The notes: generated by a model from the sequence alone, not told the origin. A stretch of 64,000 bases of DNA from Lutraria lutraria (GCA_964023205.1 OZ026844.1:5392840-5456839), one strand, 5' to 3'; counted from the first letter of the stretch, positions 42,701 to 47,803 are shown. Translations and numbers: made by a program.

Positions 42701-43615
42701 TCTTACTATAACCATGATCAATGTATTAATGAACAATGACAAGTATAACAAACTGCATTGTATCACTGAGCACTTTGTCATATCAAAGTATTATGTAATA
42801 TTACCAGGTAGTACCACAATGCTTACTTAAAAAGTTATTCAAATGTTTGCTCACAGTCATTCAGGATAAATAAAATAAAATAAACACACCAAGGTATAAA
42901 ATAACAAGAAAAAAAAATGTATGAACTATATATATCATATATCAGAAATCAGATATTATATGCAAAAATTTAAAGCCACAACATGTCTTATAATCGCCCA
43001 TATATGTATGTGAAATACAAAAACAAAACTTCCTCATATTAAAAAGATCCCTAAATGATAAAGAAAGAACACTTGTCTCACATTAATCATTGTTTTCGAC
43101 AATAAATAGGTGTAAATCAACATTTAGTTGTTTTATTTGAACTTACAATGGTAAAATAGCAAACGTTTCCAAAAAGCATGTTGTAAATGATCGGAACTGT
43201 GCGTCATGTGTGCTGTCCATATAAGAATACTCAACGGAAATTAATGGCAATTTCAGTATCACCGATGAAGCTTCATTCGGAATATTTGTTCAGGCGTTAA
43301 ATACATTGTAAACAATTTAGTTTGAAATGTAAATTTTCATTTAAGATTTTTTGTTATCGGTTTTAATAATGTCATTCTGTTTTATATGGACCATTTTAGT
43401 TCAGTACCAGAGATTTACGATAATTAAAGGATGACAATACACTGTTCTTGAAGCTTACTGACGGGCTTTAAAAACCTAAATATCATAATTATCGTCAGAA
43501 TAATACACAATAATTTTTTTTTTAAACCTTAATTACTCACAATATACTGTATTTATTGCTACACATTTCAATCAATCAAGTATTTGCTATGGATTTAAAT
43601 GAAAAACTTACCCAT
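3685..43615 (-). CDS. FGD6: FGD6-like Cdc42 GEF, whole gene (23 coding exons)
   Basis: Rho guanine-nucleotide exchange factor of the FYVE, RhoGEF and PH-domain family. Joining 23 exons with AG/GT borders and matching phases gives 5184 nt, or 1727 residues plus stop. Order: proline/serine/acid-rich N-terminus (1-1133), DH (about 1138-1330), PH1 (about 1361-1460), FYVE (about 1499-1560) and PH2 (about 1625-1726). The DH core has [13 protein letters not shown] and [13 protein letters not shown]. The FYVE has [16 protein letters not shown] and all eight zinc cysteines. By family knowledge such proteins load GTP on Cdc42, and the FYVE targets PI3P on endosomes. FGD6 is chosen over FGD5 because, as I recall human FGD6, the DH start, the KAPxWIPD FYVE entry and the SMSGYL start of PH2 are closest to it. 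The protein is longer than human FGD6 (about 1430 residues), mainly in the N-terminus. The exon model is manual; exons 1, 5 and 16 are the least certain. Confidence 0.93.
3796..3973. mobile_element. MITE family A (CAGTCAAACCTGTG ends), copy 1
   Basis: 178-bp element in intron 22. Family A starts CAGTCAAACCTGTGAACAAA and ends ACACAGGTTTGACTG with flanking TA. The inside reiterates GGCCTTTATT / AATAAAGGCC. This copy has somewhat decayed ends. Confidence 0.75.
4409..4506 (-). CDS. FGD6: FGD6 exon 22, PH2
   Basis: 98-nt exon encoding [20 protein letters not shown] then [12 protein letters not shown] plus two bases. FQLxHxNTxxxVF matches late PH2 strands. Acceptor GTTTTTATTTCAG, donor GAAAA/GTAAGT. 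It ends in phase 2. Confidence 0.92.
4655..4990 (+). repeat. Dispersed repeat family F, copy 1
   Basis: About 330 bp in intron 21 with CACACGCTGCTTTGACACAG, then TGACCTTGATCTTGGAGGTA, then TAGGTGAACAACCATGCCAA. Related copies lie at 17125-17395 and 20140-20520. Class unknown. Confidence 0.65.
5184..5243 (-). CDS. FGD6: FGD6 exon 21, PH2
   Basis: 60-nt, phase 0-0 exon encoding [20 protein letters not shown], the middle PH2 strands. LLGYEV is the family's equivalent of LLGFTV. Acceptor TTTTATATAG, donor GAT/GTATGT. Confidence 0.9.
5590..5718 (-). CDS. FGD6: FGD6 exon 20, PH2 first half
   Basis: 129 nt, residues 1621-1663. It reads [20 protein letters not shown], then a run of lysines, then [16 protein letters not shown], the first strands of the C-terminal PH domain. 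Acceptor CTATGTAG, donor CAG/GTATTT. Confidence 0.95.
5904..6680 (-). repeat. Intron 19 minisatellite built on the 5' splice site
   Basis: About 20 tandem units of 37-50 bp. On the minus strand each reads approximately GAAAGAGGTAAATATAGTAC followed by ACATACAGTACACACATT. The unit nearest the exon is the real donor of exon 19 (GAAAGAG/GTAAAT). About 13 units keep GAGGTAA; others read GGTTAA or lose a base. The array fills most of intron 19. Confidence 0.92.
6681..6853 (-). CDS. FGD6: FGD6 exon 19, charged FYVE-PH2 linker
   Basis: 173 nt encoding a Lys/Glu-rich linker ([20 protein letters not shown]), then [17 protein letters not shown] and RPDRLKE. The acceptor is a CAG-AAG tandem, and using the second AG removes one Glu codon without changing frame. 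The donor GAAAGAG/GTAAAT heads a long tandem array of copies of itself in intron 19. Confidence 0.92.
6903..7213 (+). mobile_element. tRNA-derived SINE in intron 18
   Basis: Head GCCCGCCCGGTTAGCTC resembles a tRNA A box, followed by a B-box-like GTGAGCTCGAACC. The body includes TTACATCCTATGTTAAATTG and GTTAGGATAACTGCC. The 3' tail is GGCGTTAAACCC, then AAAC repeats. A second copy on the opposite strand lies at 20878-21103. Confidence 0.85.
7235..7468 (-). repeat. Intron 18 minisatellite next to the 5' splice site
   Basis: Starts immediately after the exon 18 donor. About eight degenerate units of 25-32 bp on the minus strand, of the type AAGATAAGTTACTCTTGTAG then ACAAC. The first unit is the splice donor itself (AAGGTAAGTTGTTCTTGCAC). 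Several units retain AAGGT or ATAAGT. Confidence 0.8.
7469..7568 (-). CDS. FGD6: FGD6 exon 18, FYVE zinc finger second half
   Basis: 100 nt encoding [18 protein letters not shown] and [15 protein letters not shown]. It supplies the third and fourth cysteine pairs (1532/1535, 1553/1556) and the RVC motif. Acceptor TATACAG, donor GAAG/GTAAGT, phase 1 at the 3' end. A degenerate minisatellite follows at once in intron 18. Confidence 0.96.
7667..7860 (+). mobile_element. SINE with tRNA-like head in intron 17
   Basis: Begins CCTCTGTGGTTGAGTGGTTA, an A-box-like tRNA head, then a degenerate B-box region (GGATGAATCCC). The body includes GAGGTTTTCCTCCACC. No perfect tail repeats or target duplication noticed. 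Confidence 0.6.
7965..8215. repeat. Intron 17 30-bp minisatellite
   Basis: Six to seven copies of a 30-bp unit, plus strand TGTCTGATACAGAACCAATA followed by CACAAAATGT, with diverged units at both ends. It sits about 20-270 bases downstream of the exon 17 donor. Because 30 is a multiple of three and the unit lacks stops in several frames, it produces overlapping spurious reading frames on both strands. Confidence 0.93.
8234..8371 (-). CDS. FGD6: FGD6 exon 17, FYVE zinc finger first half
   Basis: 138 nt, residues 1484-1529. It encodes [18 protein letters not shown] then [18 protein letters not shown]. It contains the FYVE WxxD motif (1499-1502), the first CxxC (1508, 1511) and the [10 protein letters not shown]3P-binding motif with the second cysteine pair (1524, 1527). 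Acceptor TATTTTTCAG, donor TGG/GTAAAT. The FYVE domain targets endosomal PI3P by family knowledge. Confidence 0.96.
9162..9395. mobile_element. MITE with GAGGCC-type inverted ends
   Basis: About 234 bp in intron 16. The left end CAGGCCTTCCTTAAAAATAT is mirrored by the right end CATTTTTAGGATGGCCTC. The flanking duplication is unclear. Confidence 0.6.
9408..9515. repeat. Short TCACATGATC tandem repeats
   Basis: Five or six units of AGTCACATGATCACACATAA and variants (GGTCATGTGATC) within intron 16. Confidence 0.75.
9875..10067 (+). repeat. Dispersed repeat family E, copy 2
   Basis: Same family as at 2571-2748: CAAAGTACTGAAAGTTCTCA, a central GGAACTAGTTT, then CTTTGGTCCGCATCAAAATT. Confidence 0.7.
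10744..10863. mobile_element. Short inverted-repeat element
   Basis: About 120 bp bounded by GGGTGAAAGTTGAAAA and its near inverse GGAAAACTTTCACCCC. A related left end occurs at 11530. Possibly a small MITE. Confidence 0.5.
11043..11139. repeat. 48-bp tandem duplication
   Basis: Two virtually identical adjacent copies of a 48-bp AT-rich unit containing ACAGGTAATGTATAAAATAA. Confidence 0.9.
14044..14085 (-). CDS. FGD6: FGD6 exon 16, 42-nt linker microexon
   Basis: Candidate 42-nt exon encoding [14 protein letters not shown] between PH1 and FYVE, phase 0 at both ends. Acceptor TTTATTGTATAG, donor CAG/GTGATA. Because it is symmetric, skipping it would leave the frame intact. The linker is not conserved enough to confirm it by homology. 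An internal GCAG could give a shorter 21-nt form. Confidence 0.6.
14617..14799 (-). CDS. FGD6: FGD6 exon 15, PH1 C-terminal half
   Basis: 183 nt, residues 1409-1469. It encodes the remaining PH strands and the C-terminal helix with its conserved Trp ([15 protein letters not shown]), then [15 protein letters not shown]. Acceptor ATCATTAG, donor CAG/GTGGGT. Confidence 0.94.
15332..15412 (-). CDS. FGD6: FGD6 exon 14, PH1
   Basis: 81 nt encoding [19 protein letters not shown] then VLPLAGMK, residues 1382-1408. [10 protein letters not shown] is the hallmark PH strand of FGD proteins. Acceptor CTATTTTCAG, donor AAG/GTACCA, which is weaker than the others. Confidence 0.94.
16151..16219 (-). CDS. 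FGD6: FGD6 exon 13, PH1 first strands
   Basis: 69 nt encoding [18 protein letters not shown] then RYFFL, residues 1359-1381, the first beta strands of PH1. The acceptor used is TTCTTTTTTAG. A later AAAG at 16208-16209 would also keep frame but would delete LFLK, which aligns with the family. Donor CTG/GTAAAT. Confidence 0.93.
16520..16684 (-). mobile_element. tRNA-derived SINE (family S3) in intron 12
   Basis: Minus strand: head GGGTCGGCTAGTGGTAACGC (A box), then GGTTGTGAGTTCGAATC (B box), then a body with CTTATCTCCCCTCTCTCTG and a distal ACCATAGCT. Relatives: 19262-19590, 26219-26330 and the mariner-split copy at 50516-51525. Confidence 0.85.
16726..16797 (-). CDS. FGD6: FGD6 exon 12, DH-PH linker
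   Basis: 72 nt, phase 0-0, residues 1335-1358. It reads [20 protein letters not shown] then KPGR. Acceptor TTAAAACAG, donor AGG/GTAAGT. Confidence 0.94.
17125..17395 (+). repeat. Dispersed repeat family F, copy 2
   Basis: Related to 4655-4990, with GTGTGACCTTGGAGGTA and TAGGTGAACAATCAAGC. It ends near GTGGGTTGGGGTATAAA. Confidence 0.65.
17485..17543 (-). CDS. FGD6: FGD6 exon 11, end of DH domain
   Basis: 59-nt exon encoding (T)[19 protein letters not shown], the last DH helix. Acceptor TTTACTTGCAG, donor GAG/GTAAAG. The ALAIVxEVAxHAN pattern is typical of FGD DH ends. Confidence 0.94.
17868..18020. mobile_element. MITE family A, degraded copy 2
   Basis: AGTCAAACCTGTAGACAAAG to about AAGACAGGTAAAAACG in intron 10, with decayed ends. 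Confidence 0.6.
18148..18198 (-). CDS. FGD6: FGD6 exon 10, DH domain
   Basis: 51-nt exon encoding [17 protein letters not shown], the continuation of the DH domain after CR3. Acceptor GATTTTTCAG, donor GTAAGT. It is phase 1 at both ends. A run of AATAATTCATAAA repeats lies just upstream of its acceptor. Confidence 0.92.
18203..18265. repeat. AATAATTCATAAA short tandem repeat
   Basis: Four to five 13-bp units directly upstream (on the coding strand) of the exon 10 acceptor. Confidence 0.85.
18480..18620. mobile_element. MITE family A, partial copy 3
   Basis: The left end is missing. The right end ACACAGGTTTAACTG with TA is intact. Intron 9. Confidence 0.65.
18718..18912. mobile_element. MITE family A, copy 4
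   Basis: 195 bp, CAGTCAAACCTATGTTAGCG to ACATGTCTCACTG with flanking TA. It is inverted relative to copy 1 and lies 16 bp below exon 9. Confidence 0.75.
18929..19016 (-). CDS. FGD6: FGD6 exon 9, DH catalytic core (CR3)
   Basis: 88 nt encoding [20 protein letters not shown] then [22 protein letters not shown] is the diagnostic CR3 helix of RhoGEFs of this family. Acceptor TATTGTAG, donor CAAG/GTATGA, ending in phase 1. Confidence 0.96.
19262..19590 (+). mobile_element. SINE family S3, copy in intron 8
   Basis: Head region GGTGATCAAGTGGTAATGCA, tail region CTTATCTCCCCTCTCTCTGA and GACCATAGCTATC. It is longer than the intron 12 copy because of a central block. Confidence 0.65.
19594..19671. 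repeat. Palindromic hairpin element, copy 1
   Basis: Near-perfect inverted repeat with arms GGTTCAGCGCAACACTGTCG and ATGACACTGTTGCGTTGAAC around a short TTATTCCAGTATGAG loop. A second copy is at 38644-38723. It sits immediately beside a SINE end. Confidence 0.8.
19751..19907 (-). CDS. FGD6: FGD6 exon 8, DH domain
   Basis: 157 nt, residues 1216-1268. It contains [19 protein letters not shown], the conserved DH segment preceding CR2/CR3, then a long helix ending VKDFE. The acceptor has a T-rich tract and the donor is GAG/GTAAGA. Confidence 0.95.
20140..20520 (+). repeat. Dispersed repeat family F, copy 3
   Basis: CACACGCTGCTAGCATTGAC, then TGATCTTGATCTTGGCAG, then TAGGTGAACAATCATGCCAT, ending GTGGGTGGGGGAATAAA. 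Intron 7. Confidence 0.65.
20614..20765 (-). CDS. FGD6: FGD6 exon 7, DH domain
   Basis: 152 nt encoding [18 protein letters not shown] and on through [16 protein letters not shown] to ERISK plus TG of a Trp codon. The start DFR follows LLNV as in FGD6 proteins. Acceptor AATCTAG, donor GTATGA. The 3' end is in phase 2 and is completed by exon 8. Confidence 0.93.
20878..21103 (-). mobile_element. tRNA-derived SINE, second copy
   Basis: Opposite-strand copy of the 6903-7213 SINE. On the minus strand it starts GGCCCGCCCGGTTAGCTCAG, a good A box, followed by GAGGTTGTGAGTTTG. Intron 6. Confidence 0.85.
21725..21882. mobile_element. MITE family B, copy 2, beside exon 6 donor
   Basis: 158 bp, CAGTATAACCTCTCCAGAGC to TAGAGGTTGCAATG, with TA on both sides. 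Its end is 13 bases from the last base of exon 6, so nearly all of the intron 5' end is element sequence. Confidence 0.75.
21896..21991 (-). CDS. FGD6: FGD6 exon 6, start of DH domain
   Basis: 96 nt, phase 0-0, residues 1134-1165. It reads [16 protein letters not shown] then [16 protein letters not shown], the first conserved helix (CR1) of a DH domain. This glutamate-containing helix contacts the GTPase switch regions in the family. Acceptor TTGTTTTCAG, donor GTG/GTAAGT. A MITE begins 13 bases inside the following intron. Confidence 0.95.
22109..22187. repeat. 25-bp tandem repeat, 3 copies
   Basis: Three exact tandem copies of TATATGTTATGTGTTATATT followed by ACATG, within intron 5. Confidence 0.95.
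22481..22583. mobile_element. MITE family A, internally deleted copy 5
   Basis: 103 bp, CAGTCAAACCTGTGAACCAA to ACACAGGTTTAACTG with flanking TA. The central part of the family sequence is missing. Confidence 0.75.
22930..23115 (+). repeat. Dispersed repeat family E, copy 3
   Basis: GTACTCATGGAAACTTAACT through TACTTTGGTCTGCTTCAAAA to TTCAGTTTCC. Intron 5. Confidence 0.65.
25030..25104 (-). CDS. FGD6: FGD6 exon 5, linker before the DH domain
   Basis: 75-nt, phase 0-0 exon encoding [18 protein letters not shown] then SPNMLGK, ending at AAG/GTAAAT. The GTTCAG acceptor used here keeps frame with exon 4 ending at GTGGGT. Another acceptor 14 bases upstream (CTTCAG) pairs in frame with the alternative exon 4 donor and would add a few residues, including a Met. 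The linker itself has no recognisable domain. Confidence 0.7.
26219..26330 (+). mobile_element. SINE family S3 fragment
   Basis: GGCCTGTATGGTCAAGTGGT then TTATCTCCCCTCTCTCCGGG. A short copy in intron 4. Confidence 0.55.
26992..27178 (+). mobile_element. Bivalve-type dispersed repeat (AAGAGGGCCAAGATGGCC)
   Basis: Starts ACAAGAGGGCCAAGATGGCC, then CTATATCGCTCAC, and ends CAGGTGAGCTAAAAACT. A longer relative is at 32331-32540. I recognise this type as a common molluscan SINE-like repeat; the family name is not known to me. Confidence 0.65.
27760..28030 (+). repeat. Dispersed repeat (ACAAGAGCAGCTGTTAATAG)
   Basis: Begins AACAAGAGCAGCTGTTAATA and includes GACTGCATGCTCGACTAT and TATGGGCCTTTAAT. 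It has the look of a second molluscan interspersed repeat. Single copy here. Confidence 0.5.
28258..31433 (-). CDS. FGD6: FGD6 exon 4, giant N-terminal exon (3176 nt)
   Basis: Encodes residues 50-1108 without a stop. The sequence looks intrinsically disordered: proline-rich patches ([33 protein letters not shown]), clustered Ser-Pro sites near residues 260-300, acidic stretches ([19 protein letters not shown]) and basic-serine sites (SRSHSVD, LRSMSHT, QRSQSDV). Four NTFVV/IE repeats lie at residues 439-531. Acceptor TTTACTACAG. Donor AAG/GTGGGT keeps phase 0 into exon 5; a second GT four bases on is considered under exon 5. By family knowledge the FGD6 N-terminus is poorly conserved. Single large exons for this region are also known in vertebrate FGD6, as I recall. 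Confidence 0.93.
29980..30285 (-). repeat. Coding tandem repeat, four NTFVVE copies
   Basis: Inside exon 4, four copies of an NTFVV/IE motif have their Asn at about residues 439, 465, 491 and 526. The first three are exactly 26 residues (78 bp) apart, with KDKKTND in the linkers. The fourth follows a more diverged 35-residue spacing. Three copies read KRNTFV and the first reads KCNTFV. Lys-Arg-x-Thr-hydrophobic fits a basophilic kinase site such as PKA; that role is inferred. Confidence 0.85.
31930..32030 (-). CDS. FGD6: FGD6 exon 3, proline/lysine-rich
   Basis: 101-nt exon encoding [16 protein letters not shown], then [17 protein letters not shown]. It has several PxxP-type SH3 ligand candidates and resembles the basic, proline-rich start of FGD6 proteins. 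Acceptor TATTTTTCAG, donor GTAATA. It ends in phase 1 and joins exon 4 through a Glu codon. Confidence 0.85.
32331..32540 (+). mobile_element. Bivalve-type dispersed repeat, second copy
   Basis: ACAAGAGGGCCAACATGGCC then CTATATCACGCAAATGAGAG. It then diverges into ATATCATGAAGACAAATATT and beyond. Intron 2. Confidence 0.6.
32930..33083. mobile_element. MITE family A, copy 6
   Basis: CAGTCAATCCTGTGAACAAA to CTGCAGTTTGACTG in intron 2. About 154 bp. Confidence 0.65.
34784..34959. mobile_element. MITE family A, copy 7
   Basis: 176 bp, CAGTCAAACTTGTAAACAAA to CACAGGTATGACTG. The internal GGCCTTCATTCACAGGGTGG is typical. Confidence 0.75.
35487..35664. mobile_element. MITE family A, copy 8
   Basis: 178 bp, CAGTCAAACCTGTTTTAGTG to CACAGGTCTGAGTG, inverted relative to copy 7. 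Confidence 0.75.
36040..36225. mobile_element. Possible diverged MITE related to family B
   Basis: GTGCAACCTCCCTACAACAG to GGAGGTTACACTG with TA at the right end. The inside has GGTGACTGTTATTAAGAG. Confidence 0.5.
36655..37080. repeat. Degenerate 20-25-bp minisatellite
   Basis: About 17 imperfect units of CCCCTAATAAATGCCCCAGT with a variable TTCA. Clearly tandem but poorly conserved. Intron 2. Confidence 0.8.
37370..37590 (+). repeat. Dispersed repeat family G
   Basis: AAAGGGGCCATAACTC, later GTAAAATATGGAACCAATCC and GAGCATAAAAATG. A partial relative lies at 1485-1660, sharing ATGTAAAATATGAAACCAAT and GGGGCATAAAAAT. Confidence 0.6.
38644..38723. repeat. Palindromic hairpin element, copy 2
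   Basis: Arms TCGAGGGTTCAGCGCAACAG and CTGTTGCGCTGAGCCCTCGA type sequences, with only a few mismatches, around a loop of about 14 nt. Same element as 19594-19671. No coding potential. Confidence 0.85.
39046..39297. repeat. 26-bp minisatellite, about 10 copies
   Basis: Units of AGGGGAGATAATTTATTCCC then ATATTA, in intron 2, 0.6 kb below exon 2. Confidence 0.92.
39888..39930 (-). CDS. FGD6: FGD6 exon 2 (43 nt)
   Basis: Small exon encoding [13 protein letters not shown] plus two bases of the next codon. It has an ATATTTTCAG acceptor and a GTAAGAT donor. Only one frame is open, and it joins exon 3 as Arg-Pro-Pro-Pro. Intron 2 below it is long, about 7.9 kb. Confidence 0.75.
39990..40171. mobile_element. 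MITE family A, copy 9
   Basis: TAGTCAAACCTGTGTCAGTC to CACAAGTTTGACTG with flanking TA. Intron 1. Confidence 0.7.
40912..41236. mobile_element. Diverged relative of the 44349-44617 element
   Basis: Shares the order AATTACACGGTCGCTGGA, TTTATTTTACTGTTAGG, AACTGTGATAACGAAAACTA, AAAATAAATGCCAGCATTGA and ATGACAGTTTTATAAA with the intact copy. The terminal repeats are eroded. Confidence 0.6.
42183..42365 (-). mobile_element. tRNA-like SINE in intron 1
   Basis: Minus strand begins GGCCTACATGGTCAAGTCAC (A-box-like) and has TCGAATTCAAATCC (B-box-like). The distal part shares the GGTTCTGCCCAGGTGTA region with the 7667-7860 SINE. Confidence 0.65.
43612..43615 (-). CDS. FGD6: FGD6 exon 1, coding part (ATG G)
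   Basis: Proposed start codon in a first coding exon with only 4 coding bases. The context is ACA-ATG-G, with A at -3 and G at +4, followed at once by a GTAAGT donor. The phase fits exon 2 exactly and gives [10 protein letters not shown]. Reading upstream in the same frame there is a TAA at 43667-43669, so the frame does not extend far. The extent of the 5' UTR and the transcription start are not visible. An alternative start is the Met inside exon 2. Confidence 0.6.
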
Positions 43616-44348
43616 TGTAATAAACAAACAGAACACCACCAAATCCACTAAAACATAAACTTCAATTTAAACTTCTCAATAATCCAACTTGCAGTCAATT
43701 TCTCAGCTCAGAAATAATGTTCAGTTAGACAATAAGGTATATCTTAATATCAAAATATTTCAATTACATTTCCTAGAACACTTTATCAGCAATACAGAAA
43801 TGACGTCTTGAGATCGAATGTTAAACCAACTACTAGTATACGTAGGTCAAGGAAAAAAACTAACCACACAGAGCAAGTCAAGTGTGTAGTACATAAAACA
43901 ATTGCAGACTAATTTACTATCAAGTGTAACCACTTCCTGCAGGAAGACGTTCTCTATAAACTATACACAACTCATATCTACAATTTCAGCATTTATTCTA
44001 CAATCTTATAATGTTACCATAAGAAATATGTTAAGTACATTTTGATAGCACATATTATAATGAATATTTCAGGAGAACAAAATCACTTAATAATCCCAAT
44101 AACATGAAGAACTGCACATGTGGGACATCTGGGATCAATGTAGATGTCTGTACACCATAAATCTCCTCATAAAAAAGTGTACAATCTGTGTGAAAGATAT
44201 GACAACACAATACTGAAATGACAATTTTAGTATCATAATATCTAAGTACCTCATTGATGTGTTTATTGTATGTTAAACAATCCTTAACTTTTAATTTGTT
44301 TCGTTAATTGGGGTATAAACATGTCAGTGAGGCTTAAGTAAAGGTATA

Positions 44349-44617
44349 GTGCGATTTTATTAAACTGAATAATTATACGGTCGCTGATTGTGTGTATTTT
44401 TAGCTTCGTATCACAGTCGAAAATTTTCGTTTATTTTACTGCTAGGAAATGTCCCATTCCCCATGTTTATATAGCATATTATGTAGTGGATTGGACAACT
44501 GGTAAAACGAAAATTATCATACAGATTACGAAAGTAACCGAATCCTACATAAGCCAAAAATAAATGCAAGTATTGACTGTGAAGTTATGCATCTTTGACA
44601 GTTTAATAAAATCGCAC
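44349..44617. mobile_element. MITE with 19-bp perfect inverted ends
   Basis: 269 bp between GTGCGATTTTATTAAACTG and its exact inverse CAGTTTAATAAAATCGCAC. It has no coding capacity, and no clean target duplication is seen. Confidence 0.8.
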
Positions 44618-44639
44618 AATACTACTGGTTCGAATAAAA

Positions 44640-44715
44640 TTCATAAAAACATGAATTTTTCTTGAACTTTTCATGAATAGTTCATGAAATATGCATAACT
44701 ATTTGACAGGGGTCT
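44640..44715 (+). repeat. Dispersed TTCATGAATAGTTCATGA repeat
   Basis: TTTTTCTTGAACTTTTCATG then AATAGTTCATGAA and TTGACAGGGG. Similar blocks occur at 996-1060, 49640-49745 and 53508-53580. The shared end TTTGACAGGGG suggests a common element of unknown type. Confidence 0.6.
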
Positions 44716-45315
44716 AAGGATATTGAATCTGATGCGCTATTATGAATGATGTTGTTTTATGGCGCATCGACAACTAATGACAACTAATGGTCATGTAGTG
44801 TGCATTTACTTGCAAATAAAAAGAAATCAACAAGTAAAGAGTGTGTAAAAAAGGATAATAATTTATATTGATAAGAAATGAAGGGTAACAATATGAAATG
44901 GTAAATATTGATTTATAGTGACAAAAAATAAGATTGTATGAGACTTATCTCATTTAGATTGTATTATATTGAGGATATTGTTAAAAGGAAGTATATAGAA
45001 AAGGTATAACAGTTTACTGCATAGTCCGATTTCCTTCATGTATTTAATAATGGTTCAAAATGTGTACTATTTTAAACATGGAGAAGTCAAGAATACTATA
45101 AAGATCGGTTTGCTGTAGTTTTTAAATTTGATATCAACTTTATTACCATAAGTAAGTCAGAATGTCAGAGTACAATATGCCCCTTAAACCAGCAGTGCTC
45201 TAAGTTAAACTCTTAGCAATTTATACTTAATACAGACTGGCAAAGAAGGTCAATTAGAGTCACCTATGAGTAGTATAGGTCACTGAAGTATGTGTCAGTT
45301 GAACCATTAATATTA

Positions 45316-47803
45316 AATGAAACATGAGGTATAACTTAATTATGTAAGGGGACATAACTCTACATTAAATGAAGCATGAGGTATAACTTAATTATGTAAG
45401 GGGACATAACTCTACATTAAATGAAGCATGAGGTATAACTTAATTATGTAAGGGGACATAACTCTACATTAAATGAAGCATTAGGTATAACTTAATTATG
45501 TAAGGGGACATAAATCTACATTAAATGAAGCATGAGGTATAACTTATGTAAGGGGACATAACTCTACATTAAATGAAACATGAGGTATAACTTAATTATG
45601 TAAGGGGACATAACTCTACATTAAATGAAACATGAGGTATAACTTAATTATGTAAGGGGACATAACTCTACATTAAATGAAGCATGAGGTATAACTTATG
45701 TAAGGGGACATAACTCTACATTAAATGAAGCATGAGGTATAACTTATGTAAGGGGACATAACTCTACATTAAATGAAGCATGAGGTATAACTTATGTAAG
45801 GGGACATAACTCTACATTAAATGAAGCATGAGGTATAACTTATGTAAGGGGACATAACTCTACATTAAATGAAGCATGAGGTATAACTTATGTAAGGGGA
45901 CATAACTCTACATTAAATGAAGCATGAGGTATAACTTATGTAAGGGGACATAACTCTACATTAAATGAAGCATGAGGTATAACTTATGTAAGGGGACATA
46001 ACTCTACATTAAATGAAGCATGAGGTATAACTTATGTAAGGGGACATAACTCTACATTATATGAAACATGAGGTATAACTTATGTAAGGGGACATAACTC
46101 TACATTAAATGAAGCATGAGGTATAACTTATGTAAGGGGACATAACTCTACATTAAATGAAGCATGAGGTATAACTTATGTAAGGGGACATAACTCTACA
46201 TTAAATGAAACATGAGGTATAAATTATGTAAGGGGACATAACTCTACATTAAATGAAGCATGAGGTATAACTTATGTAAGGGGACATAACTCTACATTAA
46301 ATGAAGCATGAGGTATAACTTATGTAAGGGGACATAACTCTACATTATATGAAGCATGAGGTATAACTTATGTAAGGGGACATAACTCTACATTAAATGA
46401 AGCATGAGATATAACTTATGTAAGGGGACATAACTCTACATTAAATGAAACATGAGGTATAAATTATGTAAGGGGACATAACTCTACATTAAATGAAGCA
46501 TGAGGTATAACTTATGTAAGGGGACATAACTCTACATTAAATGAAACATGAGGTATAACTTATGTAAGGGGACATAACTCTACATTAAATGAAGCATGAG
46601 ATATAACTTATGTAAGGGGACATAACTCTACATTAAATGAAACATGAGGTATAAATTATGTAAGGGGACATAACTCTACATTAAATGAAGCATGAGGTAT
46701 AACTTATGTAAGGGGACATAACTCTACATTAAATGAAGCATGAGGTATAACTTATGTAAGGGGACATAACTCTACATTAAATGAAACATGAGGTATAAAT
46801 TATGTAAGGGGACATAACTCTACATTAAATGAAGCATGAGGTATAACTTATGTAAGGGGACATAACTCTACATTAAATGAAGCATGAGGTATAACTTATG
46901 TAAGGGGACATAACTCTACATTAAATGAAACATGAGGTATAACTTATGTAAGGGGACATAACTCTACATTAAATGAAGCATGAGATATAACTTATGTAAG
47001 GGGACATAACTCTACATTAAATGAAACATGAGGTATTAATTATGTAAGGGGACATAACTCTACATTAAATGAAGCATGAGGTATAACTTATGTAAGGGGA
47101 CATAACTCTACATTAAATGAAACATGAGGTATAAATTATGTAAGGGGACATAACTCTACATTAAATGAAGCATGAGGTATAACTTATGTAAGGGGACATA
47201 ACTCTACATTAAATGAAACATGAGGTTTAACTTAATTATGTAAGGGGACATAACTCTACATTAAATGAAGCATGAGGTTTAACTTAATTATGTAAGGGGA
47301 CATAACTCTACATTAAATGAAGCATGAGGTTTAACTTAATTATGTAAGGGGACATAACTCTACATTAAATGAAGCATGAGGTATAACTTATGTAAGGGGA
47401 CATAACTCCACATTAAATGAAGCATGAGGTATAACTTATGTAAGGGGACATAACTCTACATTAAATGAAACATGAGGTATAAATTATGTAAGGGGACATA
47501 ACTCTACATTAAATGAAGCATGAGGTATAACTTATGTAAGGGGACATAACTCTACATTACATGAAGCATGAGGTATAACTTATGTAAGGGGACATAACTC
47601 TACATTAAATGAAACATGAGGTATAACTTATGTAAGGGGACATAACTCTACATTAAATGAAGCATGAGATATAACTTATGTAAGGGGACATAACTTTACA
47701 TTAAATGAAACATGAGGTATAAATTATGTAAGGGGACATAACTCTACATTAAATGAAGCATGAGGTATAACTTATGTAAGGGGACATAACTCTACATTAA
47801 ATT
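45316..47803. repeat. 2.5-kb minisatellite, 48/52-bp units, about 51 copies
   Basis: Unit: ATGAAGCATGAGGTATAACT, then TATGTAAGGGGACATAACTC, then TACATTAA (48 bp). A long form has CTTAATTATG for CTTATG (52 bp) and is concentrated near both edges, with short forms in the middle. Variants (GAAACATG, GAGATATAAC, TATAAATTATG) recur in patterns that suggest higher-order units. Confidence 0.97.

Larger units (their letters stand above)
43616..45315. other. Upstream of FGD6 start: 5' UTR/promoter candidates and repeats
   Basis: The FGD6 5' UTR must begin here or further up, but no TATA/Inr pair or CpG-rich block stands out. Contains the 19-bp-TIR element (44349-44617) and a dispersed TTCATGAATAGTTCATGAA repeat (44640-44715). 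Confidence 0.4.
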
